Positions 48,856-63,964 of a stretch of 64,000 nucleotides of DNA are shown in pieces. The position numbers and the translations under genes were made by a program. Position 1 is the first letter of the stretch. Each line of letters starts with the position of its first letter. The DNA lies in NCBI GenBank assembly GCA_002943765.1, contig PQWQ01000012.1, forward strand, positions 186,001 to 250,000. Direction: 5' to 3'. This stretch comes from Psoroptes ovis (Eukaryota; Arthropoda; Arachnida; Sarcoptiformes; Psoroptidae). Below the pieces are notes generated by a model, which was not told where the DNA came from, made no database searches, and saw only the letters and a list, made by a program, of their open reading frames with translations.

Positions 48856-50329
48856 TATATATGCAGGGCCGGTTCTAGGCGTGTGCGAAGTGTGCGGGGC
48901 ACACAGGCGCAACTGTCAAAAAGGGCGCCGCAAGGTTCCAAAAAAATTAAAGCAGCAATTTTCCTTCAATTGATTCCTTTTTAGAGCAGAAAATAAAGGA
49001 TACCAATATTGATTCCATCTTGATGTCAATTATTATTTCAAATTTTGATATTGTGAGGAATTTCCTGGAATACCATAAATTCTTTCGAAAAAAAGTTTCC
49101 GGAAATTTTTTCTTCCTTGACAATTCTTGTGCATTTGACAACTTTTATATACTTTCAGTAAAACAATTTACAAACAATCTAATTTTCTGCTTGTCGATTA
49201 ATGATAATCGAAAAATTCCTCTGTTTATTTGTTTAATAAATTTTGATTTAATAATTTTAAATAATTTGGCTTCAATCTTGTATTCAATTAAATTGTTGTT
49301 AATAATTTGATCCATTGTATCAACATCAATCAATTCTTATTTAAGGTAAATCTTGAATGAATACTCTCATTCATTTAAATTAATCGAAATCCAGTTTAAA
49401 ATTAAATTAGCATTAATCCAGTTTTGAGATGGAAAAAAAACGTAAATTATCGGGCTGGCAAAACAAACTTAATAAAAAAAAAAAGACTTGATGAATTAAT
49501 GAAGAATCAAAGAACGATTAGCTAGTTTATGGAAAAATCTGATCCTAAAATCTTGAGCCCCCGAGAAGAACATGAATCATTAAATCAGAAAAATATTGGA
49601 TTAGATGATGGTGATAAACATAAATCTGATAGCGTCGAAATAATTGGAGAGTCAAGCGCAGCAGAAATCGCTGACACAAATGTAGAAATCGAAAATGTAG
49701 TTGATGAAGAAAATGGATTGGAAAATACAATCGCATACAAGAAATTGGAACCATTCCAATTTCTTTACAACATCAAAGGATTACCAGATGATGTAAATGA
49801 AAAATGCAACACATTGGAAACGCTGTTGAAGCAAGGTGATGAAAAAGATATCGATGGTGTTGAATTGTCAGTTGAATTGAAATTATTGGCGAGAAAATTG
49901 CCTGACATAATTCATCCCGAAGATATCCTCGAATGGATATTGAGCAATGAATTGGAAGAGATCTTTCCCAACGTGAAAACAGCGATACAAATATTATAAA
50001 CATTACCTGTCTCCGTTGCAAAAGGAGAACGATCATTCTCCAAATTAAAATTAATTAAAACCTACTTGCGCTCTTCAATGAGCCAAGAAAGACTGAATGG
50101 GTTAGCCATAATTTCGATCGAAAATTCGATGGCACAGTCATTGAATCTCGACGAATTAAGACGAGAATTCGCGAAATTGAAGGCCAGAAAGGCTCCCATC
50201 AGTCTTACGTAAAATTTGGTGCAATGAAATGTAAGTTATTGATTTTGGTTTTCCTCACAATATGTGCTAAGGCGCCGATTGATTTTCGCACACACATGGA
50301 AAAATTCTAGGACCGGCACTGTATATATG
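48856..50329. mobile_element. Nested non-autonomous hAT element with perfect 8-bp target duplication
   Basis: Element 48864..50321 (1458 bp). Left end CAGGGCCGGTTCTAG; right end read inwards CAGTGCCGGTCCTAG, each followed by a GTGTGCG word. It is flanked by TATATATG at 48856-48863 and 50322-50329, a perfect 8-bp hAT target duplication. It is inserted inside the larger hAT at 46289-50708, so it is the younger insertion. Confidence 0.92.
49428..50212 (+). pseudogene. Broken, internally deleted hAT transposase (zf-MYM1-like type)
   Basis: Remnant coding sequence of the nested element. A start-like MEKKRKLSGWQNKLNKKKK frame at 49428 is shifted at a run of A. It resumes as KRLDELMKNQRTIS, meets a stop, then runs open from about 49529 to a stop at 49997-49999 (QIL, stop). 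It continues TLPVSVAKGERSFSKLKLIK and MSQERLNGLAIISIENSMAQ to about 50212. The last part is a recognisable hAT C-terminal dimerisation domain. The middle RNase-H catalytic region is absent. It therefore encodes no functional transposase. Confidence 0.82.
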
Positions 50330-50708
50330 AGACGATTTAACCATTAATCATTAGTCTGATGAACATCATATTCACCATTCATTTATCATCACCACATTAT
50401 TCAATTATTGTATCGAGTTTTGTCAATAGATTTATATTGTTTTTTAAAATATCATTATCTTTATCATCGAAATTACGAAACAATGATTAAATTGTATCAA
50501 TTTATAAAATTATATTTATAATGTATATATGTAAATATATCAATATCAATATGTGATATCATTTTTATAATTAAATTTTTTATTAAAATAACAAGTTAGA
50601 ATAAAATATTTGTATAATTAAAATCAAATTTAATACCGCGGGATTTCAAATTTCCAATACTGAAATACCGCCGTATTCAGTATTGGTCCGGTATTGATGA
50701 AAGCTATA

Positions 50709-51627
50709 GCTTTATATGAATAAATCTCAACAAATTTTGAATTTCTAAAAAAATCTGAAATTGGAAATCCGGAACAAAATTTTTGGAATTCGTCTGCGCA
50801 TATGCGCATTCATATCAAACGAAATGCCAGCAATTCTCAATTGGGATTTCAATTTTGCTTCCTGAATCATTTGATGCAAGCAATGATACCACAGTTCCTG
50901 GATCTCTTCATCATGGACCCATGCTTGGTACACTGATAATATTTTCCAGTACAAAATAACCAGAAAAAGGTTCTAAATATAAGAAAAATAATTTTTAATT
51001 TTAAAATTTTCAATTAAAATAATTAAAAACAATTAATTAATTAGTATCATTATCATTATTATTACAACATAACTCATTATTAATTAATGAAATTCATGAA
51101 TAATAATAATGATAATAATCGAAATAATAATCGAATGGGAAAAAATACAAAATAATTCATAAAATCTTTTGTGTCAAATCAGTTATAATTCTATTATATA
51201 TTATATCTTAATATATCACAGTATCATCGAAAAATAAAATAAAATATATTTAAAATAAATTCAAATATATTAGGTTGTCCGGAAAGTTTTTGCCGGTTAT
51301 ATCATAGAAAATAATTCGAAAACCGGCAAGAACTTTTCGGACAACCTAATATGTAATTTACCATTAATAACATTGAAAACATTACACGAAAAATAAAGAG
51401 AAAAAACAATAATTCAATGGATCAGGATTTGATTATGAAATGATTTATGAAATTTGGCTGAAATCAATCAATGATCGCTTGGTCGTTTGATGATAATCGA
51501 TCATCATCATCAATTGATTCATTGTTGATGATAATCGAATGGACAATGATGATGGTAATAATGATGATCAGAAGTCTATGCATTTACCATGAAGCTAATA
51601 ACTCAATCAATCGAACATCACTTGATT
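50709..51627. other. Intergenic DNA downstream of corkscrew
   Basis: AT-rich with one mariner-like miniature (51270-51349). No gene recognised; probably includes the corkscrew 3' UTR. Confidence 0.55.
51270..51349. mobile_element. 80-bp mariner-like miniature element, subfamily C
   Basis: TTAGGTTGTCCGGAAAGTTT TTGCCGGTTATATCATAGA, mirrored by AAAACCGGCAAGAACTTTTC and GGACAACCTAA; TA on both flanks. Confidence 0.88.
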
Positions 51628-53888
51628 CTAAAGTGTATTTTGACAATTTAAACGATTCAATCTTGGCGGTATTGGTGGCCGTTGTAAATCGAATAGTTGA
51701 TTATTATTATTAACATTACCATTATTACTGATTAATTTATGTTTATTCGATTGATTTAACGATGAATTGATTGCATTATTATGATTATTAATAGATGTTG
51801 CAACAGCAGCAGCTGCAACTGTTGCCGGTATACCAAAACTAGTAAATTTATCACCAACTTCATTCGTATATTTAATATTTGTATATTCACGACCGGCTTG
51901 TAAGCTTTTCTGTAATTCAATTGATAATGAATAGATGGATCAATTAATTGATTAATTATGAAATTCAATAAGAATCAAGATAATTACATGTTCAGCTTGT
52001 ATTCGTTGTTGCAGCGTATTTACATAATGTTGTACGGCAAGATATACAAATTTATATTGTGCAATCGTTTGTACCATACCGGAACGTTTTGTACGGATTA
52101 TCTGAATGGTACGTTGAATATCAATTTCACAATCCAATCCATGACAATTTATTTGATCAATAAGGATATCGATAACGATGAATGTCCCGGTACGTCCAAT
52201 ACCAGCACTACAATGTACAATAATTGGTCCCGAATCTGGCAGCGATTCTTGTTTACAATTTATTTCATTCAAAAAATTGAGCACACAACCAGGATCCGAT
52301 GGTACACCATGATCTGGCCATGCCATAAAATGATAATGATATACGATACGATATTCATTATTTTGATTATTATTATTATTATCAATATTATTACTGCTAT
52401 TATTATTATCATAACAAATACGAAATTCACGTAGTGTATGATGTTGTGTTTGTTTTTCCGAAACATTTTGAACAATTATTTTACCATATTTTATTGTTTG
52501 ATCTTTATCAGGCCAATATCGGACACATTTCGGTTTACTACGTTCAATTTCTTTCGTTGTCATAACGATTATATGACATTTTTCATGCCATACCATTGAC
52601 CAGAAATCATTTTTCGTATTTGCTAATGGTCCTTGGGTGGCGATGTAAATTTTTTTACTCGGTTCACCTGTTAATTCATCGTCCACCTTTTTGGATTCAA
52701 TTAATGATGAATCAATTCAAATCAATAAAACGCAATTAATGAATATTTACCTGTATATAATTTGCATTAATATAATCCGATTCATTATTATCATCGTTTG
52801 ATACATCTTTCAATATAACACGTGTTCGGTCAACTAAATTTAGAGGTAAATCAGTCAATTATCATCATAGAATATAACTCAAAAATGATTGACTTACATG
52901 GTAGAATATTCTTGTAACGATTCTTGTTACGATTTTCTGGTTTTTCACCAGCTTTTCGCGGGTAAAGGTGTTTACATGCTTGTTGTTGAAGGTACTAAGG
53001 AATAATGGATTGATAATCAATTAATGATATCGATAACAATCGAATTTTTGAAAATCAAAATACCTCAAATTCTTCCCAAAAACCAGTTTTCCTTTCACGA
53101 TCTTTACGATCATTACAATCTTCTTTCGACAAGATTTTCACCCGATTATCAATGGTTGATGCCGTTATTTTTGTTGCATTAAATGGTGTCCGCAAATTAA
53201 CGACAGTACCGGATTTTTCCACCATTGGATGTGCTTTACAATATTCAATCAAATCGGTTAGGGTATCGAATTTATTATCACCACCACCGAAATCATATTT
53301 ATTATGTTGATAGAATATTTTTACATGTGAAACTTTATCATCAATACGTACGGTAAGGACATAATCACCAGGTTTTCGTGATGTACGAACCAAAAAACTA
53401 CCATTTTTACCTTTTTCAAGAATTTGTTTTTCAGCTTCAATCGCTGATATATCACCGTGAAACCAACGTTCCGAAGTTGGTACTTCGGATGTTAGAGGGT
53501 ATTTAAGCTTAATAATATGATTACGATTATTACGTTCACGTAGCTGATCAGGATTTTGCATATAATGATCAACCAATTCGACTAACGAAGCAAATTTTTC
53601 ACCACCATACAAATCATATAGATCATCTTCAGTATTTTGTATTTTTATATGTGTAACAATTCCATCTGATAATACGGACAGGGTGAAATCACCTTGATGT
53701 GATTCACTTGGCCTTACCAGGAAACTACCATCAACACCACGATCGACCAACATTTTTTCGGCCGATATACGATCAATGTTCGGATGGAACCATCGGCCTC
53801 TGCGATCAAATTAAAGGGAATATATTGAAAATTATCAAATTTAGCATAATGAAAACGAAAAAACATACCTTGAATTGAGTAATGGCAT
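51628..53888 (-). CDS. csw: Tyrosine phosphatase SHP2 / corkscrew (SH2-SH2-PTP)
   Basis: Six exons: 53888..53869, 53799..53064, 52994..52898, 52833..52751, 52686..51988, 51909..51628; 638 residues. First SH2 starts RGRWFHPNID with DGSFLVRPSESHQGDFTLSV; second SH2 starts SERWFHGDIS with GSFLVRTSRKPGDYVLTV. The phosphatase domain has KNRYKNILPFD, DYINANYIQ, the WPDHGVPSD loop and the active site VHCSAGIGRTG (Cys near residue 470), then SGMVQT.AQYKFVY. An Asn-rich insertion of ~20 residues interrupts the PTP domain, and the tail has Asn runs and PPIPPR, a candidate SH3 ligand. It acts downstream of receptor tyrosine kinases to promote Ras/MAPK signalling. The 20-nt first coding exon was chosen because MPLLNSRG.WFHP matches the family start. 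Confidence 0.97.
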
Positions 53889-55782
53889 TTTTCAACGAAT
53901 TATTTATTTGAAGAAATCAAAATCCAAAAAACGAAACAAACGGCAAATAACAATGATAATCAAAATAAAGGGTCAAAACAAAACAAAATCAACAAAAATT
54001 ATGAATCACAAATCAACAAAATCACTAATCATTAGGGCAATCATTGAACATCATTGATTATTGATGCTAGTTTTTTCAATATTAAATCAAATCGAATTAA
54101 ATCCAATTAATCATCAAATTCAATAATTTGGATTCAAATCAATTCTTAATTCTTCTCAAACACTGAGGAATAATAATTTCTTTGTAAATCTTTGTATTTC
54201 AAATTGGTGTGATTGATTGGCAATATGGATTATAGGTCGTAAAGCAGCAAGAAACGCTCTGTTTTTCTCTCTTTTTCTGATTATTTCGTTGAAGATTTGT
54301 TTATATTTGAATTTTGATTGAAATTTTCGAAATTTTAATTTAAATCTTCTTTTTTTGATCAATTTTCAATTGCGTTTTGAATCAAACAAATAACAAAACG
54401 AATAATTGATTCGATTCACTTAATTCGTTTTCATTTGATTCAAAACAATCACAAACAATCACAAATTGGTTAAATTAAAAACAATAACAAATCAATGTAT
54501 AAATCAATGCATTTGAATACAAATCAATGGAATACAAATCAATCGAAATACAATCGTAATCGTATTAGCATTAATATATTAAATAATTAACCAAAAAACG
54601 ATTTGAGCATTATTTCCATTTCATTTTGCTGTTTTTCATTTTCATTTCATTCAATCATCATCATCGTCGTTTGTTTGTTGCTGTTGTTGTTGTTTGTGGT
54701 TATTTGTTTACATTTCATTTCACGAAATTGCTCCGCCTACTCATTTTGGAAAATTTCGATAGAAATCAACGCCATCTGTCGATGGCTATCAAAAACAATT
54801 TAGCAAAAATTTACGATTTTGTAATTAAAAATTCATTAATTAAAAAAAACACCGTAAATTAATCAAAATTAATTAATTATTGTATAAAGGTATATAGGTG
54901 TGTGTATGGTCATGTGATTCATTGTGTAATTGTGTATAATCAAGTATGTCTGTATGCATTTGATTACCGTGTAATCATCAATGTGTGTTTTACTAAATCT
55001 ATTTGGCGCTTATTATTATCATTATCGTTTATTTGTTTTATAATTTATTTTGAAAAAAATATATATATAAATAATAATTTCATTTGATTTGTTGTTTTTT
55101 CTTTCAAAAATATTGATATCATATAAATAATATTGAAAATATTCTTCATATTATTCTAATTATAAATCGTGTTATTCTGTGTCATATATTGTATTTGGTT
55201 GTCCGAAAACTTTTTGCCGATTATATCGTAGAAAATAATTGAAAAATCGGCAAAAACTTTTCGGACAACTTAATATTTTCGTTGGTAGAATTTCAAATAT
55301 TTGCCGGTAATTCTGGTGATTTTAGTAATAATTTAGATAATAATAATAATCAGTAATAATTATCAATAAATATAAATAATTTTTGATTTGATTCAATCGG
55401 TTTCATAGGAATTGTTTGGATTTCTTCTGTTCTGTAGTATGATGAATTGAATTCATTACATTCGCTGGTTTGTTTGTTTACTGGTTATTTTTGAGATGAA
55501 AATAAATATAAAAAAATTTGAATCATTATCTCATAATTCTGATTGTTTTCACCAATGATATCAGCGGTTATTGGGTGTTGTATTGTTGGTTTAAATAGAA
55601 AAAACATTAGTAGAAGTAGAAAATAGAATAAAATAAATGGTGTTTCCAATAATCGAATTAATTCGTTGTTGTTGGTGTTTAAATCATTTTTGAAAAAGTT
55701 AATTTTGAAGATAATAATTTAGAAAAATTAAAAAATTCCATGTTCGTACCCAATCAAATACGATTGTATTCGATTCGGACGA
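53889..55782. other. Intergenic DNA between corkscrew and Cdc42
   Basis: Likely corkscrew 5' UTR/promoter near 53900-54500 and Cdc42 3' UTR near 55500-55782. One mariner-like miniature at 55195-55273. No other gene seen. Confidence 0.55.
55195..55273. mobile_element. Mariner-like miniature element, subfamily C
   Basis: TTGGTTGTCCGAAAACTTTT TGCCGATTATATCGTAGA, mirrored by AAATCGGCAAAAACTTTTCG and GACAACTTAA. Confidence 0.85.
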
Positions 55783-58243
<2,461 letters not shown>

Positions 58244-60734
58244 ATGATGGCACAACCACCACCATCATCATCGTCACAACCACCGCCATCTCCATCTTCA
58301 GCTACGGCAACAACATCGACAACAACAACGATACCATCAGCATTCATTAAACCGCCAACAAGTTTTTATAAATTTCAACCACGACCACCACCACCAGCGG
58401 TTTCGTTTCAGAATCCTGAATATGATGGTAAACGATTGCGTAAAGCTGTTGCACGTAAAACTGTCGATTATAATTCATCCATTGTTAAAATGTTAGAATC
58501 AAGAATATGGCAACGTGATCAACGTGATTATCGTTCCATACAGCCTGATGTTGCTTATTATACTGAGGTATTTATGGTTGAATGCTTTATGAGATGATGA
58601 TCTTAAATATTCATTACTTTACTAGATTGTTCCACCGATGTACATGTTACATAATCCAGCAAATTGTATAACGACCAAATTTGTTCGAACATCGACGAAT
58701 AAAATGCGTTGTCCAATATTTTGTGTATTATGGACACCTGAAGGTCGTCGATTAATAACTGGATCATCCAGTGGTGAATTCACATTGTGGAATGGTTTGA
58801 CTTTTAATTTTGAAACAATTTTACAGGTAATTCAAGAGGATCGAATCATTTCAATTAAAATTCTCACAATTTTTCAATAAAAAGGCCCATGACACTGCTG
58901 TCAAAGTGATGGTATGGTCTAAAAATGACTCGTGGATGGTGACTGGTGATCAAAATGGTTATGTGAAATATTGGCAAAGTAATATGAATAATGTGAAAAT
59001 GTTCCAGGCGCATAAGGAGCCAGTAAGGGCCATCAGGTAATTGTCTTATCCAGAGTTCGATTATCATCAAATAATCCTTGATTTCTCTCTCGAAATACAG
59101 CTTTTGTCCTACCGACACTAAATTTGCCACATGTTCCGATGATGGTACGATACGTATTTGGGATTTTTTCCGTTGTTTCGAAGAAAGAATATTACGTGGC
59201 CACGGTGCCGATGTTAAAGGTGTTGATTGGCATCCGACCAAAGCTTTGATCGCTTCGGGTAGCAAAGATAGCCAACAACCTGTTAAATTATGGGATCCGA
59301 AAACTGGTCAAAGTCTCGCTACGCTGTATGTTTGTCGTTTTTGAAATTTTTATAATCCGATTATTCAATGAATTATCTGCTTATCATCCCATAGACATGC
59401 TCATAAAAACACTGTCACCGATATCAAATGGAATCATAATGGTAATTGGCTGCTAACATCTTCCAGGGATCATTTGATAAAAATTTATGATATCCGCAAT
59501 ATGACCAATGAAATGCAAACATTTCGTGGCCATAAAAAAGAAGTATCATGTTTATCATGGCATCCATTACATGAAGGGTTGTTTGCAAGCGGTGGTTCCG
59601 ATGGTTCCATTCTGTTTTGGCTTGTTGGGTAAATTACTTTAATAAATAATCGTATCGATTAATCCAACAATCATTCCATTTGATATTTCTGATCCCCAGA
59701 ACCGACAAAGAAATCGGTGGCATGGAAAATGCCCATGAATCGATTGTATGGTCACTATCATGGCATCCATTGGGTCATATATTGACATCAGGATCGAATG
59801 ATCATACTTGGTACTTATTTAAAAGACGTTATTTCATTTGATTCGATTTTTAATTTGATTCTTCTTATTATTCGAAATTCATAGCAAATTTTGGACACGA
59901 AATCGTCCTGGTGATAAAATGCGTGATCGTTATAATTTAAATCTATTACCAAAAGGTGCTGAAGAATGTGAAGATGGTGAAGATTTGCTATCATCTTATA
60001 TACCTGAAATGGGGTACTACGATCGAAATAGTCATCATCAAAATAATAATAATGAAAATGAAGATTCAAATGAATTTGCCATAAAAATACCTGGATTTGG
60101 TTTTGATGAAAATTATCCGATAGCAGCATCTGCTACAACGAATAATGATGATATAAATGAATCGAATCCAAATGAATCATCAGCTGCTCATCAACAAAAA
60201 CAACAATCCAATGATAAAAAACAATCAAAAAAATCTTCAACGAATACGAAACAACGAACAAATAAAGATCGTAAACAGCCATATTCAAGGCCAATTTCGA
60301 AAAAATTTCAACAACAATGGAACAATAACAACAGTAATAATGATGATAATACGAGTAATAATAAAATTAAAAATGATCAACAACAATCATTTCATAATCA
60401 TACAACAAATAGTATTGTTGAAAATCATATTGAAAACGTCTTAAATAGTCATGATAATCCACAAACATTCGAATATCATCCGCATCATCATCATCCAAAT
60501 AAATATGGACAAAATGGTCATCATCCACATCAGCATCAGCAGCTATTACCACAACAATTACAGCAGACAACCTTGTTGAATCCCGATGTATTTATTACGT
60601 CTCATATTCAGCCCCAACCCCAGCAGCAGCTGCAGCCACACTTATTTAATCCATCACCATTTCCGAATGATAATGATTTAAGATTTGTTAATCATAATAA
60701 TAATAATTCTACCACCAACACCACCACCTCATGA
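58244..60734 (+). CDS. WDR33: WDR33, WD40 subunit of the cleavage and polyadenylation specificity factor
   Basis: Seven exons: 58244..58567, 58626..58826, 58885..59036, 59101..59325, 59395..59628, 59700..59810, 59885..60734; 698 residues. A Pro/Ser-rich N-terminus precedes the conserved GKRLRKAVARKTVDYN and RIWQRDQRDYRSIQPD. Seven WD repeats follow (TPEGRRLITGSSSGEFTLWN, QSNMNNVKMFQAHKEPVRAI, GHGADVKGVDWHPTK, GHKKEVSCLSWHP, AHESIVWSLSWHPLGH, then FWTRNRPGDKMRDRYN). With CPSF30 it reads the AAUAAA signal in the nucleus. The C-terminal ~240 residues are Asn/Gln/His-rich and the collagen-like tail of the vertebrate protein is absent. A miniature transposon begins 34 bp after the stop. The start was chosen at the first Met in frame before the Pro run. 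Confidence 0.97.
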
Positions 60735-60767
60735 CCCTCAACGATGACGACGACGAATAATTGAAGT

Positions 60768-60850
60768 ATAAGGTTGTCCGAAAAGTTCATTACGCTTAAT
60801 CGTATAGAGTTGCTCATAAAAATTGGCCAAAACTTTTCGGACAACCTTTA
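60768..60850. mobile_element. Mariner-like miniature element in WDR33 3' UTR
   Basis: AAGGTTGTCCGAAAAGTTC, ATTACGCTTAATCGTATAGA, right arm AAACTTTTCGGACAACCTT; subfamily A in reversed orientation, TA flanks. Confidence 0.83.
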
Positions 60851-61234
60851 TAATTTAAGTAATCAACTCAATTGAATTATTATTTCGGTCATCATTTATT
60901 CATGTATTTTATATTATTTGTTCATTCATTTTCATTGTGTAAATATTTTACCAGCGCCATTTCAACACACATTCTATTCTATATTTATTGATGTTGATGC
61001 CCTCATGAGCCTTGTTCATTTGAATCACCTTATTTTTCACAATCATTTCTCATAATGTACAAATTGTATTTATTCGATTTATTGATTTTTGCTGGAAATT
61101 ATCAAATTAAAATATTTGAAATTGAAGATTTTCAAAATTTTGAAAATTTCAAAGTCAAAATTCGAATCAAATCAAACGATCGACTATATCGATCCGATCA
61201 ATGCACACACAAACATTACACAAAAACATTGATA

Positions 61235-61314
61235 TTTGGTTGTCCGAAAAGTTCATTCCGCTTAATCAATACAGTTGTACATGAAAATCGGCCCGAACTT
61301 TTCGGACAACCTAA
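61235..61314. mobile_element. 80-bp mariner-like miniature element, subfamily A, opposite orientation
   Basis: TTTGGTTGTCCGAAAAGTTC, ATTCCGCTTAATCAATACAG, right arm GAACTTTTCGGACAACCTAA; TA flanks. Confidence 0.86.
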
Positions 61315-62361
61315 TACATTGATGATGATGATGCTACGCAACCGGCACAATGCATTGATCGATCGATATGAAGCTGAAATCAAGTTTTTTTCTTTGAAGT
61401 TTTTCTCTGTTCAAAACCAGAAATTAAATCACTGATTCAATGCCATACATTATGTTTTCCATTGAAGATAATGTGTTTTCAATGAAAATAATTGAAGAAA
61501 TTGGCTCAATTATGGCCTTAAGCAACAACAACTTGAAGTTGAGTTGAATTCAATTGAATTCAAAGGAGAGACACAGAAGAACAAAAGCCTACAATTTTCA
61601 CCAGCAATTTCTTCAGCGATTGACTTTCAATTTCAAATCAATTCAATTTCCATTCAATTCAAGTCAATTCAATTTCAAATTTTAAACCTATTAAGCCATT
61701 TCACAATCAAATTCACATTGAATTCAATTGAATTGAGTTGAATTCAATTGAATTTATGAGTGTTGAAATGACTCTTTACATTTGAAATTGATGCAAATTT
61801 CACATGTCAATTTGTTCAATTTGTTCAAATATTCAAATATTTTCCATTGAAAATATATGATTAACTTGTAATTAAATTTGGCTAAAAAGACACATGAACA
61901 CAATTCAAATATTTAAATGTCTAATGTTTATGCGTCTCTGTGTGTACATTGTATATTGTATTGTATTGATTTGATTAGATTACAATTATTATTAACGCCA
62001 TTATTATCATTGAACATTATTGTTTGACGTCGTCGAATTATAGTTTGTGGTTGTTGTTTACTGTTGTTGTTGTTGGTGAACAATTGATTTCTATTGAACA
62101 AATCATATCACTTATCATTTAACATTGTATCCTGTATCCTTTATGATTTTCGACTGAAAACACAGCCAAAAATACGTTCATTTGTCATTCATTTGATTGA
62201 TTTGATTGAATTTATTCATCAAAAATCAGCCGATCGATCGATTGCTCAAAGTCTATTTTGATTTTTAAATTTGATTCTTTGAAGTTTTTAGAGTTTTTGC
62301 AGTTTTTTGAAGTTTTTGAAGTTTTTTAAAGTTTACCGATCAATTCACCAATTGATTCACC

Positions 62362-63964
62362 ATGTCTGAAGCCAGGTATGTACCTTTCAAATGAAGTTTT
62401 AAAGGGTCACAGTTTGATTTGTTTTGTTTGGTTTTTCAATGATGATCGTGTCAAAATAGTGCCGATATCGCTTTGATTGGTTTAGCCGTTATGGGACAAA
62501 ATCTTATACTCAATATGGCTGATCATGGTTTTACTGTTTGTGCATTTAATCGTACAACCAGTAAGGTTGATGAATTTCTGGCTAATGAAGCACGTGGTAA
62601 AAGTATTGTTGGTGCTCATAGTCTTGAAGAAATGGTTGCAAAATTGAAAAAACCCAGGAAAATCATCTTGCTGGTTAAAGCTGGATCAGCTGTTGATTCA
62701 TTTATTGAACAATTAATACCATTGTTGGATGAAAATGATATAATTATTGATGGTGGAAATTCTGAATATAATGATACACAACGTCGTTGTGAATATTTAC
62801 GGCAAAAAAATTTACTATTTGTTGGTTCAGGTGTTAGCGGTGGTGAAGAAGGTGCACGTCACGGTCCTTCATTGATGCCTGGTGGCCATAAAGAAGCATG
62901 GCCACATATTAAGACTATATTTCAAAGTATTGCAGCCAAAGTTGATGGTGAACCATGTTGTGATTGGGTCGGTAATGATGGTGCTGGTCATTTTGTTAAA
63001 ATGGTCCACAATGGTATCGAGTATGGTGATATGCAAGTGATTTGTGAAGCATATCATTTAATGAAGGATGTACTCGGATTGTCACATGGTGAAATGGGTG
63101 ATATATTCGATGAATGGAATCGTGGTGAATTGAATTCATTTTTAATTGAAATTACACGTGATATTATGCGTTATAATGACGGAGATGGTCAACCATTGGT
63201 GGAGAAAATCTTGGATTCAGCTGGACAAAAAGGTACCGGTAAATGGACAGCAATATCTGCATTGGATTTCGGTATTCCAGTTACATTGATTGGTGAATCA
63301 GTATTCGCACGTTGTTTATCAGCGCTGAAACAAGAACGTGTCGTTGCTAGCCGTAAACTTCCTGGGCCATCGATGAGAAAACAATTTGATGGTGATAAGA
63401 AACAATTTATTGATGATATTCGCAAGGTAATTCCAATTGTTTATGATGAAATCTTTGATTATCTCATCATGATTTTCCCCGTAGGCATTATATGCATCGA
63501 AAATCGTATCGTATGCTCAAGGTTTCATGCTTTTACGTGAAGCAGCCGAAAAATTCAAATGGAATCTCAACTATGGTGGCATAGCCTTAATGTGGCGTGG
63601 TGGTTGCATCATACGATCAGTTTTCCTTGGAAACATCAAGAAAGCATTCGAATCCGATCCTCGGCTACAAAATTTATTGTTGGATGATTTTTTTACCACC
63701 GAAATCGGTAAATGTCAACAATCATGGCGTAATGTTATTGCTACGGCCGTTCAATCGGGCATACCAACGCCAGCATTTTCAACTGCATTAGCTTTCTATG
63801 ATGGTTATCGATGTGAACAATTGCCAGCAAATTTGATTCAAGCACAACGTGATTATTTTGGTGCCCATACATATCAGCTGCTCAATGACAGCAGTAATCG
63901 ATTCATACATACAAATTGGACCGGTAAAGGTGGTAATGTATCATCATCATCATATAATGCTTGA
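62362..63964 (+). CDS. Pgd: 6-phosphogluconate dehydrogenase, decarboxylating
   Basis: Three exons: 62362..62375 (14 nt, MSEA plus two bases), 62460..63426, 63485..63964; 486 residues, close to the usual ~483. NADP-binding GLAVMGQNL near the start, FNRTTSKVD (the Arg expected to hold the NADP phosphate), IIDGGNSEYNDT, substrate signature GSGVSGGEEGARHGPSLMPG, catalytic Lys and Glu in GHFVKMVHNGIEYGDMQ, and C-terminal QRDYFGAHTYQLL. It oxidises 6-phosphogluconate to ribulose 5-phosphate with NADPH and CO2 in the cytosolic pentose phosphate pathway. All active-site residues are present. The tiny first exon is supported by phase 2 on both sides and by the family start MSEA-DIALIGLAVMG. Confidence 0.98.

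Larger units (their letters stand above)
46289..50708 (+). mobile_element. hAT-superfamily DNA transposon (autonomous type), interrupted by a second hAT
   Basis: Left terminus TAGAGCTTTCAATACCGG; right terminus, read inwards, TATAGCTTTCATCAATACCG. Both fit the hAT end pattern. Inside each end there are repeated AATACCG/CGGTATT words, typical of subterminal transposase-binding clusters. The element encodes a transposase on the plus strand. No matching 8-bp target duplication was found (GATTCGAA left, GCTTTATA right), so the exact right boundary may be off or the ends have recombined. A 1458-bp foreign hAT lies between the transposase gene and the right end. Confidence 0.8.
60735..62361. other. 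Intergenic DNA between WDR33 and 6PGD
   Basis: Contains two mariner-like miniatures and an array of TTGAATTCAATTGAATT-type palindromic words at 61540-61760. No gene recognised. Confidence 0.55.

Noticed and set aside
50745..50954. 69-codon minus-strand frame just outside the hAT right end
   Set aside because: No family recognised and no splice partners; close to the transposon boundary.
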